Assembly: GCF_964199755.1 (NCBI RefSeq)
Contig: NC_133896.1
Span: 91,372,215-91,436,214, forward strand
Origin: Larus michahellis
Lineage: Eukaryota; Chordata; Aves; Charadriiformes; Laridae
Direction: 5' to 3'
Length of the DNA: 64,000 bases
Shown here: positions 1-13,639 of the stretch, in pieces
Position numbering within the stretch: position 1 is the first letter of the stretch
Layout: every line of letters begins with the position of its first letter
Notes under the pieces: model-generated
What the model was told of the DNA's origin: nothing
What the model saw: the letters and a program-made list of their open reading frames with translations, nothing else
Database searches by the model: none
Position numbers and translations under genes: made by a program

Positions 1-574
1 TGGTTTGTAGCCAAAATGGCAACCATTTAATTAACAGAATGCGTTGCTGCTCTTCTTAAATAAAAATAAATCTGTGGGTCTTTCAGCAAGTTTAAACCAA
101 ACTCACACTTAAAGGCAAAGCAAAACAGATATAAAAACTTTAAACCCATCTGCAGAACTGTGTGTGGAGTTTTCACCGGTTCAGATAATCCATTATCTCT
201 TACTGACTCAGGTGAAATCACTGTTCAGCAGTGGACGGGACTGAGATTGTTGAGGCCCAATTTATTTTTATTACCATTGTTATATTCATTCCTGGACACT
301 TATGCTGAAATCATTAAAGTGATCCGTAGGCTCATGTAAGTAGAAAAGAGAGGCAAAGTCGAGACTTTTGACCACTAAAATGGAATTGCTTCCCATCAAC
401 CCAGCTTGACAGAAACATAAAAATATGGTAGCTTAACATTTTTCCCAGGACATGGTTTAGAGGAAGTCTACCTTCCAAAATATCCTTCTATGATATTTTG
501 TCTATATGGCATGGGCATTTTGGGACAAAACTACCCCATGCATCAATACAGTCTGGGGACTAATTGTGTTGGCG

Positions 575-1224
575 GCAATTCTGCAGAAAAGAATCTGGGC
601 TTCCAGTGGACAGCAAGGTGAACAGGAGACAGGAAGAGGTAACGAAGACCAACCACATACTGGGCTGCAATAGCAACAATGTGGCCAGCAGGTGATGGGA
701 AGTGATTATTCCCCTTTATCTGGCACACATGAAGCCACATCTGGAACACTTTGTCCACTGTTGCAGTCCTCCTTCCATACAAGGTATGACAACAAGCTCA
801 AGAGGAGCACATGATGTCCAAGGAGAGGCTGAGGGAGTTAGGTTTGTTCAGCCTGGTGAAGAGGAGGCCAAAAGGAGGATCTAACCAATGACTTCAGCTA
901 ACTATTGGGGGGGCTACAGAGACAACAGAGCCAGAGTCCTCTCAGAGGGGCACAGTGAAACAGTCACAACATTAGCATCAAAGAAAATTCTGATTGGCCA
1001 TAAAGAAAAAAACACGTCTTCTCACAAGGATTGTTCAGCACTGGAACAGGTGTCCTGAGAGGCTGGGAGGTCTTCCTCCTTGGAGATGTTCACACGTTGC
1101 CTGGACAAGGCCGTGAGCATCCTAATCTAGCTCTGGAGCTAGCTGTGCTGGGGGCAGTGTGCTGGACTAGAGACCTCCATAGGTCCCCTCCCATCTAAAT
1201 CTTTCTTTGGGTCTGTGATTCTGT
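575..1224 (+). repeat. CR1 LINE fragment, 3' part
   Basis: Degenerate CR1 retrotransposon. The 'gtggccagcaggtgatggga' stretch near 680 and the 'aggctgagggagttaggttt' stretch near 825 match the end of the CR1 pol frame and its tail. It ends near 1224 in the diverged tail 'gggtctgtgattctg'. The 5' edge is blurred by divergence. Confidence 0.8.
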
Positions 1225-4200
1225 TCAGGCTTGGTCAGATGTCCAGTATGGACAGGAGCAGAACTGTGTGTACCTGAGGAGCTTCACTGTCACAAACTGA
1301 AATACTTCTGGAGTTTTGGCACCTCCAAGGCCACTAACTGGGATTCTGTGGTATCACAATTTTGAAATTAGGCAGAACTTAAATGCCAAAATTTTCTTTA
1401 AGAGTTTTTACTCTTTTTTAAACCTGTCATATAACTTTTGGGAATTAAAGCTATGACAGTAGAGTTTATCATCTTCAGTGTCTCAATTCACTTCCTTAAT
1501 TTTCAACTTTTAAAACTTTTTTTTTTTTATTTCAACCTTTTTCCCTACACTTTTTTTGTTTAAGGTGTTGAAAACAATTCAGGGTACAGAATGTCCTTAA
1601 AGCATGTACAAGAAAGAATTCTGAATCTGGCTGGAATTTCTAGGTACTGTTGTATAATAATGAATAAAACAACAACCCTGAAGCCTCTCTCTGTGGCACG
1701 TTGTCTCTGCAGGTGTTACAGGAGTAAAATCAAGGAATTATTTTATAATTCCACCTAGCAAATTGGATGGATTATAAAGGCAGGTAAATCTTTGCAGTGA
1801 AGAGTCTATTTTAGACAAATGCTTTGCAGAGTAAGATTGCTCCCCCTAGCAAATTCTGCGAGAATTTCACAACACCAACTGATTAACTCATGTATAGTTT
1901 CTCTTTGTGTTTAAAATAAAATTCAGGGGTTTAGGTGCCATTTCTTCATTTAATTTGTATTTATGCTCTTCCCTAACCCAAACTGAAGGATAAAATTTTC
2001 TACCTCAGTAACAATGCAAAAATAATTACAAGGAACTATTTTGACAAGTCTGTTCCAACTTTCTCATCTGAGGTGGTCCTTTGCTGTTGCTGGGCTGGAG
2101 GTGAACCCAGGTGAGTCAGCACGTACCCAGTAACCAATACCACACAGTCAGCAATAATATGCACTAATATTTTTTTTTAACCATAATGCCCAGCCTTCCA
2201 CTGAAATAAGTAAAGCAAATTACTGTTTCAGTTTGTGTGTAGATAAGCTGTCATTTATTAACACGCAGCTTACACCTCCCCGCAACGTTTCAACATACGC
2301 CTACGCGTTACCTCCAAAAGATGGCTCACCGAACAGGGGAGCGTTAGCTGGGGTGAGGTATGCGTCCCCGTGCCAGAACACACAGCAACAAGACAAACAA
2401 CGAGCAGGAGAGGATGAGAACATGCATGCCAAAGTGACTCCATACTTCCTCCCCTAGCCCACACCTTTCAGGATTCCAGCGTTTTCATTGCGTCGGCTTG
2501 CAGCCAAATTCGCAATGGATTAACAAAAGCTGCACGTTAGCATCAGCGTTCGCACGGCTTGAGTCTGCAGCATGTTAGAGAGATGCACCTTCTTCCTTGC
2601 TGCAGAGTTCAGCCCCGCTCTCCTCCCCCGCACTATCTCGCTGTGATTATTATTTTTTTTTGGTACACGCCTGCAAGGCTTTGGGACTGGCCTGCCTTAG
2701 CCCACATTTGTATAAAGAGTTTCTTGGAATCCAGCTACGGTTGATGAATCACATCATATCGGTTTCTATCAGCAATTGCAACATACTTCAGAGGATGCTC
2801 CCCTGAGTCTTTAGAAAAAGGGCCAGCGCTGGGCTTGCCTATCCACACCCATGAGCTGCCAGCCTGCTCCAAAGAGGGAGAGACAAACAATAAAGTTGCC
2901 CAGGAAGCTCTGCTGGGAATCACAGTTTAAACTGGAGCAATCTGGACAAAAATGGAAACGGCTGAGACACGCACCGGGACGCCTGGAGGAGAGGGATGGC
3001 CAGTCCCAGCAACAGCTGAGGAAACGTCCCTCTCAGCCTGGCGGCCCTGACGTGTCGGAGAGACACAAAACTTTTCAGCAGGTGAAAATAATGTTCGAGC
3101 GACGTGAAGTAACTACCTGGTGGTAATAGAGAATAAAGAGAATAAGACAGATTGCAGGTCTTCTTTGCATGCCAAAGCACGCCGATATCGATCCTCTGTG
3201 GGTATCACGCTGTTTTAGAAAGCAAAGATTTTGGCTTTAGCACCTTCATTGATGTTCTCCTGCAGGTACGTTCACAAGCAGAAGCCACTTTGTTAATCAG
3301 AAACATTATAGTGACTTATCTGATTAGAGAAACTAGGGCAGTTTTAGGGCAGATTGCTTGAATTGGTTTTGGTGATTAATGAAACGTAAGATTCAGTCTA
3401 ATGCAAAGATGACAGTGGCAATGCAAAAATAAATGTTAAATTTGAGAAAGTGCATTCGTGACTCCAGTAAGGCTGATTATGATCAGGATGCAGCTGGGCC
3501 AGGGTCTGTAAACTGCAGCACCTTGAAACAGACTTTTTAACAGGTACTGGGTACCCATTCTGTAGTCAATAGGAGTCAGGAAATGCTGCCTCCCATAGAG
3601 GCAAGGCACTGACACACTTGTGCGTAGCCCTTAGGAGAAGCAATGTTTCCTTATTTCTGTAACGCTGAGAGCTTTCTGGGAACCAGGAACTGAAACTGGC
3701 CGAGATGGTAACAGCGGGATGAATGGCATCAATTTGCCTCGGTGAAAAAAAGCATCACCCTGCTCTCATTGAGTTTCTGTTGTTTGGCTTGATAAACACC
3801 GGCTGGCAACTCACTCTGGAAAAGATGCTGAACTGTAAACCAACCCAAGCAGAGTTTCTTAAAAAAAAAAGGCAGGCAGCCTGGCAGATGACTTCTCCTC
3901 ATGGTTTGTTAAAGGTGGGGCATGTCTTTCACCTCGTTGTACTTACTCATACTCTAACCCAGCCAAAGGCATTGTCTTGCATCTCCGCTAGGAACATGGT
4001 TGCATGTGTCAGTTAATACCGTCATAAGCATGCAAGCTGTTCCTAGTCAGAAAAATATGAAGTTACTGAAAGAAAACTGGTTTAGAACTAGAGAAAGGGG
4101 AAATCGTTAAATAGAAGATGAAAAGATTTCAGCTGAAAACAGCAAGTGAAAACGAGAAATAAAAAATGAAAAATGAAAATGAAAAATGAAAATTAAAATG

Positions 4201-7200
4201 AAAAAGATAGACAAATTGAAAATTAAGCTACAGGCCCTGGAAAAGACTAACTTGAACTCCTGTAGTTAAGACAAGAAAGAAGGTGAAGGCAGTAAGGAAG
4301 GCTGACCTCCTGAAGACAGACCTAAGTTTCCTTAGGTGATGGAGAACTTGCTTCATGCTTATTCTGGGATTTCAGCTTTCCTGGACATCTGGTTGTTTCC
4401 GTGAAGTAAACAGTACAGATGTTCTCAGCCCTTCCCAGCCCTTAGGGGCATCACCCTTCAGTAATTCTGAAAAACTTGAAGTGCCTGTTAGCTGCCCTTT
4501 TCAACTCCTCAACTCGCCATGTGGTCACGTTAGGGGTCACATTGTGACCACTCCACCTCAGCTACATCAGTCAAGTTCTCAACAAGATAATCCCATGAAC
4601 CTAAAATGGTAGGGCTCAATGACACAAAATGACATGGCCCCATATTGCTGTAAGGCAAAAGAAGCATGACATAGTCACCTATCAGGAACTGAAGACACAC
4701 ACAAGGGAAAAAATGCCAGTGGAATAACAAGGACCTTGTTATGGTCCTTGGGATGGGGAAGAGGAAGCTGGAGCTGGACCACTGTGAGACCAAGAAGTGA
4801 GGAAGCCCACACCAGTCATGTGAAAGCAGTACATCAATGACGCCCGGCTACGTTAATTGGGGCTGCAGTCCCCTTCGTCTCTACCCTGTAATCCTGTCCC
4901 AGTTGTTCAAAACCAGAGGAGATACCTGGGTAGTGCAACTCTTAATGTTATTGGAAGTTATTTTCAGATTTATTTGGACAACTTTGTGGTTGTCTCTGTG
5001 GACCTAATTAAAAGTTTGTTTTTTAACTGCCAGCTTATAACCTGCAGCCAAAGGGGCTCATCTGGAGAGGAACAGAGTAGCTGCATCTCTCATAGACCTT
5101 CAAGGAGCTCAGCAGTGCTCAGCCCCTGTTGGGACTGGGATCACAGCACCCTGGGGCCTTGCTGAGAACCACTGGTGTTGACATCTGAAAATCATGTATT
5201 TATTGCCCCCTTTTGTTCCCTGTGCAATGGTAAATGAGGCCTTGTCCCACCTGATCTCTTCCTTAGGGTGGCAGTGGCTGAGACACTCCACCTGGGGACA
5301 TCATTTGTTTTTGCTTAATTTGATCTGATGCAACTGCAGCTCCTGGGAGGGATGGTAGAAAAGCTCATGAAGTTTTCCACAGGAGACACTATCCCAAGCT
5401 GATGCTGCACACACTCTATCCCCAGGGTACCCAGGCTACCACTCATTTCCACCTCCTTTCCATCTCATGTTTGGCCACCTAGGTTAACTTTTTGCGCCTA
5501 TGACACTTAGGAAACCAAGGCTCATTTTCAGGGTAGCAAGGCAAGCAAGTATTAGACCAACACATTTTTCAAATAAGTTTATTGCAGAAAGTAAGCTCTG
5601 ACAACCAGCATCCCAGACTGAGTGAACAAACTCCAGATGAACTGGAGCTTCTCTAGACGGAGGAGCTGTGGTAGGCAGTCAATACATGTGCGGTCAGAGA
5701 AAGCAGGTGGGCTGCAGAATCCATTCTGGCGCTGAAACAACTGAGGTTGTTTCAAGCTATGTTTCAAGAAAATTAGGTGGAGAAGGTGAAAGAAAAGATC
5801 AATCTGTCAGTAATGGTGGACAGAACCTCTTTTAGAAACCATATATAGCTGCTTGTTGGACTGGATAGCAAGAGAGCAGATGCTCAACCAAAGAGCCATC
5901 CAGCTCTTGACTTCAGCATTCTTTAGCATCATTTCTACTTCTTGTCTCACGCAATGATGTACACATTATCTACTTTTATTATCCTGTTTCTTTGGTTCGC
6001 AACATTTCTATATACTTACGTAGCATAAGAGCAAAACTAAAATATCTTAGTGGGAATTCAGCAAAGTATCCTTAATAAAAAGCCAAGCACTGCAGCACCA
6101 CTGCAGAATAGGGTGAGATGCAGCAAGATAATCCTAGTGCACATGTCCATGAACATAGGTTTACAGGAAGTACTTTCGTGTGGGTGCAAGAGAGACAGAC
6201 TTTTAATATCTTTTCTGCATGAGGACCGGTTTCTCTCCTCTCTAGGGGAGAGAAATATCAGCCTGCGAGCATCCTTGTCTACAGATGTGTCATATATTTA
6301 TTTTCTTCATTGTGTTCCATGGGTGACCAAAGCCCTTATCTGAAAAGAGACAGCACATGGCACAACAAAATTATGAGCTGCATGGAGGAACAGGGGGGAG
6401 AAGGGGACAATAGCCCTATTATTCTTCTGCTGAGCAGGCAAACTAGACCAGGCAGCTTCATTGCCCGTTTCCATTCGGTTTTCTCATTGGGACTCCCCTA
6501 GTACAAATCATTGGCAGGTGGGGTGACATTGAACCTTCATTGTAAACACAGGATAGAAAGATTAGGGTCTTATCACCTTCTGGGAGTCTCAGTGAAGGTT
6601 GCAACCTTCAGTTGCAATAACAGAGGACTTGTGCTTGGCCAGGTTCTCTGGCACCTTGTGTGGCCCCATGCATTACAGCGCTGACAAACAACCCTTCGGC
6701 TGTCAGAGTCCTGAGCCCTGTCCTGGGCAAGGGACCTGTGGGCACACTTACATTTAGTAAGAGGCCATGCTCATGTTTACGTTGACGTTTACGTCACCTT
6801 GCTGACCAATACGGCAGAGCTAGGTGTTGGATGGGCAACCTAAAGCCTGATACCTCTGGTGCCCTAATGTTTCCAAGCCTTATTTTCATGGACCTATTTG
6901 GTGCAAACACTTGTATTAAGAAACGAAATGTTTGTTAGAGCACGTGTTGGCTGGGGAGCATATCTATGTCTATTCCTTTATATTCACTTTCTCCATATTC
7001 AGCTTTAGCAACTTACTTTTATTCACAAAACCTAGTTTTCCCTAATTAGGGAACATATGCTGAAGGTCTTGCAATAGCCAGAGCAACAAACGAAGCTAAG
7101 TACTCAGATGTTCTTTCAGGCTGATGAATGGGAAATATAATGAAACTGCATGAAGTGGATGTGATACCAAAATGCTCTCCAGCCCTACAGAAACGTTTTA

Positions 7201-7204
7201 CTGA
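1225..7204. other. Intergenic, no gene recognised
   Basis: AT-rich non-coding DNA. Open frames here are short, lack codon bias and match no family I know. A low-complexity AAATG-type tract lies at about 4140-4210. No tRNA, CpG island or splice-framed exon could be supported. Confidence 0.6.
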
Positions 7205-7440
7205 ATCACAAAAACATAAGAAACTAGGCTGGAAGATCCAGCCTCCTGCTCAGAGCTGGAGTACCACTAATGCCACCTCACATCATCATGGCCTTGTCCA
7301 GCTGAGTCTTGAAAGCCCGCAAGACTGAAGACTCCTTCAGCACTCTGGGTACCAGTCCCAGTGCTGTGCTGCCTCTTGGTAAAAGTTTTTCCTAATGTTC
7401 CAACCAGAACCTCCCAAGCTCTGATTTACCGCCATTGACC
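7205..7440 (-). repeat. CR1 LINE fragment
   Basis: Old CR1 piece in reverse orientation. It begins 'gaatcacaaaaacataagaa' and carries the antisense phrases for 'tcttgaaagcccgcaagac' and 'ccaaccagaacctcccaagc' typical of the 3' part of CR1. Confidence 0.65.
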
Positions 7441-8097
7441 ATTACTGTTGATTTAATGGAGCTGTCATAAACCTCTGCTGTTTGGGACTGGAAGGTTGAG
7501 GAGAGAGGGGAACGGGACAGGAAGGAGGAAGAAACAAGATCAGTATATCAAGACCATGTTGGAAAACAGCCTGTTAGAACAGCATAAAGAAGGAGTAGTC
7601 CTCTTCACTCCTTTTTGCATGAAATCACAAGGTGAAAGATTTGAAGGAGCAGAGGGGCAGTGAAGTCTAGGCCTTCTTTTCAGAAAGCACCATGTGAATG
7701 CAATGCCCTCCTTTGAACTGCCAAGCTCGTTAGCCAGCGGTCTTTCCGTGCTGAGCAACTGCATTTGAACTGGCACTGAAACACAAAGCATGAAGTCTAC
7801 TGTCTTCTGTGGTACGGGGCAAGAGCTTGGCAGGCAGAGATTTTGGGCTATTGCATTGCTAATGGCTTGAGCTGAGCTGACTCTAGGTAGCTGTGTAGTG
7901 AAACCAAGTTCAGCCTCCAGCATATCGCTACTTCCATTTTGGCTCCCATATAGGTGGATGGAGAACCTACTGTCTGTGTGTGACAAATATCATGGACTCC
8001 TGGGAGACACCAATAACAAAGCTTTGTTTGTAGTTTTTCTTTCATGTTTGCTTTTTTCCCCCCCATAAGCTCATCAATCATCGTATCTCTCTCATTC

Positions 8098-8523
8098 ACT
8101 GCTTTAAGGGACTGGAACACCTCTCTTATGAAGAAAGGCTGAGGGATTTGGGTCTCTTCAGTCTGGAAAAAAGACGGCTGAGGGGGGACCTTATCAACAC
8201 TTATAAATACCTAAAGAGTGGGTGTCAGGAGGATGGGGCCAGGCTCTTTTCAGTGGTGCCCAACAACAGGTCAAGAGGTAATGGGCACAAACTTGAACAT
8301 AGGAAGTTCCACCTAAACATGAGGAGGAACTTCTTTACTTGGAGGGTGGCAGAGCACTGGAACAGGCTGCCCATGGAGGTGGTGGAGCCTCCGTCTCTGG
8401 AGACATTCCAAACCCGCCTGGACGCGTTCCTGTGCAACCTGCTCTAGGTGACCCTGCTCTGGCAGGGGGGTTGGACTAAATGATCTCCAGAGGTCCCTTC
8501 CAACCCTATGATTCTATGATTCA
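8098..8523 (+). repeat. CR1 LINE 3' end, well preserved
   Basis: Clear CR1 3' terminus. A remnant of the pol C-terminus reads as about 99 codons from 8148 ([20 protein letters not shown]). It is followed by 'ggttggactaaatgatctcc' and the terminal repeat of ATTCTATG at 8507-8522. This copy is little diverged compared with others here. Confidence 0.92.
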
Positions 8524-10110
8524 GTGCACAGTGGTTAGGTCTTCAGAATAACAGAGCGGTCAGTTCAAATGGGCTGCAGATATGAGAGCTTATTAATGAG
8601 ATAAATGAAAGGAAAGCAGGGAATACATTTTTTTCTGTTATTAGAAGTGCATAAATGGAAACTGTTCTCTCTGCTGAGGATCTGGGCAAATGAAGATCAT
8701 CCTACAACAGCTCTTACAGTCTCAAGAGGTGGGTAGTCAACTGGAAAAGGTGATCCTAATTTACATTCTAATAGATACAGCCATAATCACCAGCCTCACA
8801 CGCTTGAACACAACCTCAGTTATGATGAGGATGGGCACCCATGGCTTTGAAGGATATGAATTTACGGCAATCTGTTAAACGCTAGCTGGAAATACCAGAC
8901 ATGAAATTCTGTAAAGCTTACATGTTATTAAAACCCGATTTTATTAATTCTGGGCTTTGATGGATAGAGCAGCCTTTTGCTTTCTGAAATTTATAATAGG
9001 ATTAATGTCACATAAGTTAGATCCCAGAGATAGGAATCTCGACATGTGGCTCTCAACACTTCTGCTGGACACTGAAATCAGAAGATCAAGTTCATTGGCA
9101 TTAAGTAATGCATATAATTGTATCTAACAATTAAACAAAATATTTTTTTTCCAGATGCTCCAACCCAAGGCTTTAACTTTTACCCAGAATGGAGCAATAA
9201 TATCAGTACTTTCTCAAATCGTTGATTCCCCTGTCTGATTTTGGAAGCTCAATGACTGTTCCCAGAAGCACCATTGCTTTCCCAGTGAACAGCCTTCCTA
9301 TGAATTTTTGATTTAAGGAGGCATTGTTCGTATTAGACTTAACACTACCCATTTTGTGTCAGAGGTTGAGGACTGTGGAGCAATGGAAGTGCTGCATGGT
9401 GGGTAGAACATAAGATGCAAATTATGGCTCTACTTGTCAATTAGCTATGCATGCCACAGAAAGTAAAAAGGACAGAAGGCCACCCTGAAAACAAACAGTG
9501 AAGTCACTGGTAATAGAGATTTGTAAATGTCTCACAATATCAGGCCCTAGTCAAAACAAGAGTGGTAAAACTGGGAGCAGGCCAAGCCTGAGCACTGCTA
9601 CTTATTTCATGGGGCATTTCTTTAAAGGAGAAAACCTGGAGAAAAACGTGAATTTTCAAAACTGTTGCAGAGGAAGGTGAATAGTCAGAATAGTGTCCTG
9701 ACATCCAGGCAGATAAATGGAGCAACCTCTTTTTTCCACTACATTGAGGAAGAAAAACCCAAAGTCTGAACATTCAGATAGTAAGCCAGAACAAGAAATC
9801 TTTTCCTGTAGTCAGTTGAGTCTGTGAGGTTGGATGTGTCGGCAGCATTAGGCAGGCATTCACATCTCTACCCAGAAACAATCTCCTCTGTTAGGATGAA
9901 TTTTTTTGGAGATTCACCTCAGTCCAGGAACGGCCTCGAAAGAGTGCGTTATTTAAAACTGTGAACACCGGTTTTTCTCTCCAATCAAACATAAAGCCAA
10001 ACTGAGAATGACAACAATAGAACCGATAAGTAACTCAGACACCACTGTAGAAAATATGTAGGATGTTCATGATGTCACAACTTTACAGTGTTGTAATTAG
10101 CTTTGCATTC
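8524..10110. other. Intergenic, nothing recognised
   Basis: AT-rich sequence without recognisable exon, RNA gene or repeat family. The longest frames (60-77 codons) look like chance. Confidence 0.55.
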
Positions 10111-10111
10111 A

Positions 10112-10830
10112 GATGGAGGACTTGGCTGTCTGTACGTGTTTTATGTGAGTCCTAGTAGTGTTCTACGTGGGGTTGTTGAAAGCAGCACCTTGTCTGTGGC
10201 AGCCTGTGCAGTTGGCCGTGTCAGTGTCCATTGCGTGGACATAGGCGTGCGTGTCTCTGGATTACACACCCAGCCTCACTACTGGCTGAACCTGCAGTCT
10301 GGGAAGAAGCAGCCGAGTCCACCAGCCTTCGACGGAGAGACCCCGGCTGGGCTCCAGCAGCCAAGCAGGAAGAGCAACCAGCGCTGAAGCCCACCATACA
10401 TCCCTCAACTATACTTACACACTAAACTTGAAAAGTGAGTTGACCAAAAAGAAACTCCGGAACTGGAGTTTTTCCAGAGAAAAACTAGCTTGTGCAACTT
10501 TATTGTTCATTCCTTTTACTTCATGTCGTTGTTCTGGGATACACTTTCACCCTTTGGTTCATTATTGCTGATCAGCTGCTTACAGGAACTACCAGGGGCT
10601 TTCGTGGAAGTGGAATGGGACTTTCGCTTTCGCGGAATCTTGCATTTTGAAACCCTACAGATCAGCAGGTATTAGCCAAGTTCCCTTTTTCTTGCAGTTG
10701 TTGTAGGATGTCCTTCTACTTCTGCTGAGTTAAAAAGGAACGAAAAAAATCCTGAAAAATTCCTTTCACAAAAAAAACCCACGAAACAATTATCACCAAA
10801 AAAAACTTAAAACACCAAATTGAGACCTAA
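10112..10830. repeat. Unclassified duplicated sequence, copy 1
   Basis: First of two copies of a sequence found again at about 15650-16340 in the same orientation. The core (about 10141-10670) differs from copy 2 by only about four substitutions plus a roughly 25-bp block near 10613-10640 that copy 2 lacks. Edges on both sides are clearly more diverged. The frame at 10231 gives a 64-codon peptide almost identical in the two copies. No known domain is visible and coding is not claimed. It could be a local duplication or two insertions of an unlisted repeat family. Confidence 0.85.
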
Positions 10831-10837
10831 GGCGAGA

Positions 10838-10972
10838 ATCACAGATTTACAGAAGAAGATAAGGTGGGAAAGGACCCCTGGAAGCTTCTAGTCCAATCTC
10901 CTGCCAACAACAGGACTGACTCCAAACTTAGACAAGGTTTCTCAGGGCCTTGTCCAGGTGAGTTCTGAACAT
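10838..10972 (-). repeat. CR1 LINE fragment
   Basis: Degenerate antisense CR1 end: 'gagaatcacagatttacaga' leads to 'ggaaaggacccctggaagct' and 'gtccaatctcctgcc'. It sits directly against the next, younger CR1 in the same orientation. Confidence 0.7.
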
Positions 10973-12900
10973 AGAATCACAGAATCACAGAATGGTTTTG
11001 GTTTAAGGGGACCAGTAAAGATCATCTTGTCCAGCCCAGCTGCTGTGGGCAGGAACACTTTTCACAGGATCAGGTTGCTCAAAGGCCTATCCAACCTGAC
11101 CTTGAACACTTCCAATGATGGGGCATTTACAACTTCTCTGGGCAACCTGCTGCAGTGTCTCATGACCCTCATCGTAAAAAATTTGTTCCGTATGTCCTAT
11201 CTAAACTTATCCTCTTTCAGTTTAAACCATTGCTCCCTTTCCTTTCACTACAAGCCATAGTAAAAAAATCTCTCTCTGTCTTTCTTATAAGCCTCCTTTA
11301 TATATTGAAATACCCCAATAAGATCTCCCTGGAACCTTCTTTTCTCCAGGCTGAACAACACCAACTCTCTCAGCTGTTCTTCATAGGAGAGGTGCTCCAG
11401 CCCTCCGATCATTTTTGTGGCCCTCCTCTGGACCCATTCAAAGAAGTCCAACGTCTTTCTTGTGCTGGGGACTCCAGAGCTAGACGCAGTCTCACGAGAG
11501 CAGAGTAGAGGGGCAGAATCACCACCCTCAACCTGCTGACTGCACTCCTCTTTATGCTGCCCAGTATACGGTTGGCTTTCTGGGCTGCAAGCACCCATGG
11601 CCAGCTCATGCCTAATTTTTCAGTCACCAGTACCCCCAAGTCCTTCTCTGCAGGGTTGCTCTCAGCCCATTCATCCCCCAGCCTGTACTGATCCTGGGGA
11701 TTGCCCTGACTCAAGTGCAGGACCTTGCACTTGGCCTTGTTGAACTTCATGGGGTTCACACTGGGCCATTCCTGAAGCCTTTCAAGGTCCCTCTGAATGG
11801 CATCCCTTCCCTCAAGTATATCAACTGCACCACTCAGCTTGGAGTAATCTGCAAACTTTCTGAGGGTGCACTTGGTACTACTGTCTATATCAGTGATGAA
11901 TATATTAAATAATATTAGTCCCAGTACAGTCCCTTGAGGGACACCATTTGCTACTGGTTTCTACTCGGACATTGAGCCTTTGACAATAATTCTTTGGAAG
12001 CGGCCATCCAGCCAGTTCGTTATCCGTCCCTCTGTCCAACAGTCCATGCATCAAACCCATATCTCTCCAACTTAGTGGCAAGAATGTTGTGTCAAAGGAC
12101 TTAGAGAAGTCCAGATAGATGACATCCGTAGCTCTTTCCTTGTCCACTGATGTGGTCACTCCAATGTAGAAGGCCAGTTGATTAGGTCGGCATAACTTGC
12201 CCTTGGTGAAGCCACGCTGGCTGTTTCTAATCACCTCCCTGTCTTCCATAGGTTTTGAGATGTTCTTACAGGGCTCCATGATCTTACTGGGTGTGGAGGT
12301 GAGGCTGACTGGTTGGAACTTCCCAGGGTCCTTTCTACCCTTTTTAAAAATGGGAGTGATGTTTCCCCTTTCCCAGTCACTGTGTACTTCACTTGACTGC
12401 CATGACTTTTCAAATATAACGGAGAGTAGCTTGGCAAGTACAACAGCCACTTCACTCAGGACCCTGGGATGCATATCATTGAGTCCCACGGACTTACATA
12501 TATTCAGGTTCCTCAGGTGGTCTTTACCCTGACCTCCCCTATGGTGGAAGGGACTTCATTCCTCCAGTCCCTGTCTTGAGTTTCAGGGGCTTGAGAGATG
12601 TGGGAAGAGAAAACTGAGGCAAAAAAAAGTGTTGAGTACCTCACCCATTCTCCTGTCTTATTTATCAGGTGGAGTGGGGGGTGGTGGTGTACGTTTTCTT
12701 TAATCTTCCTTTTCTGGCCAATGTACCTGTTATTTTTCTTGCCAAATTCAGCTCCAGCTGTGCCTTGGCTTTCTTGATCCCATCCCCCTGTGTTTGGGGC
12801 ATATTTACATCAGCTAAGAACATGAAAAAACCTCTCTCCAGCCCTGCTTAGCGCAGTTGTACCTCACACAGGGAAGGACCTCTGTCTCCCTGAGTTGCTG
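10973..12900 (-). mobile_element. Long CR1 LINE copy with reverse transcriptase remnant
   Basis: The largest CR1 in the window, on the minus strand, with its 3' end at 10973 (repeated 'agaatcac'). The frame 12489 to 11905 encodes a CR1-type RT segment: ITPIFKKGRKDPGKFQPVSL, then a primary catalytic block LDFSKSFD near the usual LDFSKAFD. The frame 11759 to 11409 holds the post-RT part (NKAKCKVLHL, DLGVLV, ILGSIKRS). Frame changes and stops separate these blocks, so it is inactive. Antisense CR1 text continues to about 12850-12900; the 5' edge is uncertain and the element is 5' truncated. Confidence 0.9.
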
Positions 12901-13299
12901 AGGGAGGTATTTTTGCTACACTCTTCTTGGGGGTGTACCTCTCTTCTGTACCTCTCCTTGGGGGCAAGAGCTACATCTACCTAGCCTTTAGTAGTGTAGG
13001 GAACTCCTTAACTAAAATAACGCAGTGCTGTGGTGTGGGCAACCCTCATGCAAAGTCAGTGTTTACACACAGGCTTCCGCTGACTGTGCTAACCATAATC
13101 TCAGTACGTGTCACTGAACAATCGTACCCTTCCAGTGTTCGCACGAGTCTTCCTCCACTCATAATAATAATTGCCCTGACACAAGTTGTGATTTCAAAGC
13201 TTCGGACTGGACATTAAGAAAAACTTTTTCATTAGGAGTCAGTGCAGCACTGGACCAGGTACCTGATGGTGTAGATAGACAGATGATGGTGTAGATAGA

Positions 13300-13634
13300 C
13301 CTTAAAATGGCCTTCCAGTACCTGAAGGGGGCCTACAAGAAAGCTGGGGAGGGGCTGTTTGAAAGGGCATGTAGCGATAGGATGAGGGGCAATGGTTTTA
13401 AACAGGGTGGGTTTAGATTAGACATTAGGAAGAAGTTCTTTACAATGAGGGTGGTGAAACACTGGAACCTGTTGCCCAGAGAGGTGGTGGAGGCCCCTGG
13501 AGACATTCAAGGCCAGGCTTGATGAGGCTCTGAGCAACCTGATCTAGTTGAAAATGTCCCTGCTTACTGCAATGAGATTGGACTAGATTACCTTTAAAGG
13601 TCCCCTCCAACCCAACACATTCTATGATTCTATG
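13300..13634 (+). repeat. CR1 LINE 3' end
   Basis: Starts within the pol C-terminus ([20 protein letters not shown]) and runs through 'agacattaggaagaagttct' to the terminal 'tctatgattctatgg'. Confidence 0.9.
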
Positions 13635-13639
13635 GTGGA

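Noticed and set aside
7540-7986. 148-codon frame on the minus strand
   Set aside because: No recognisable motif or codon bias; a chance frame in intergenic DNA.
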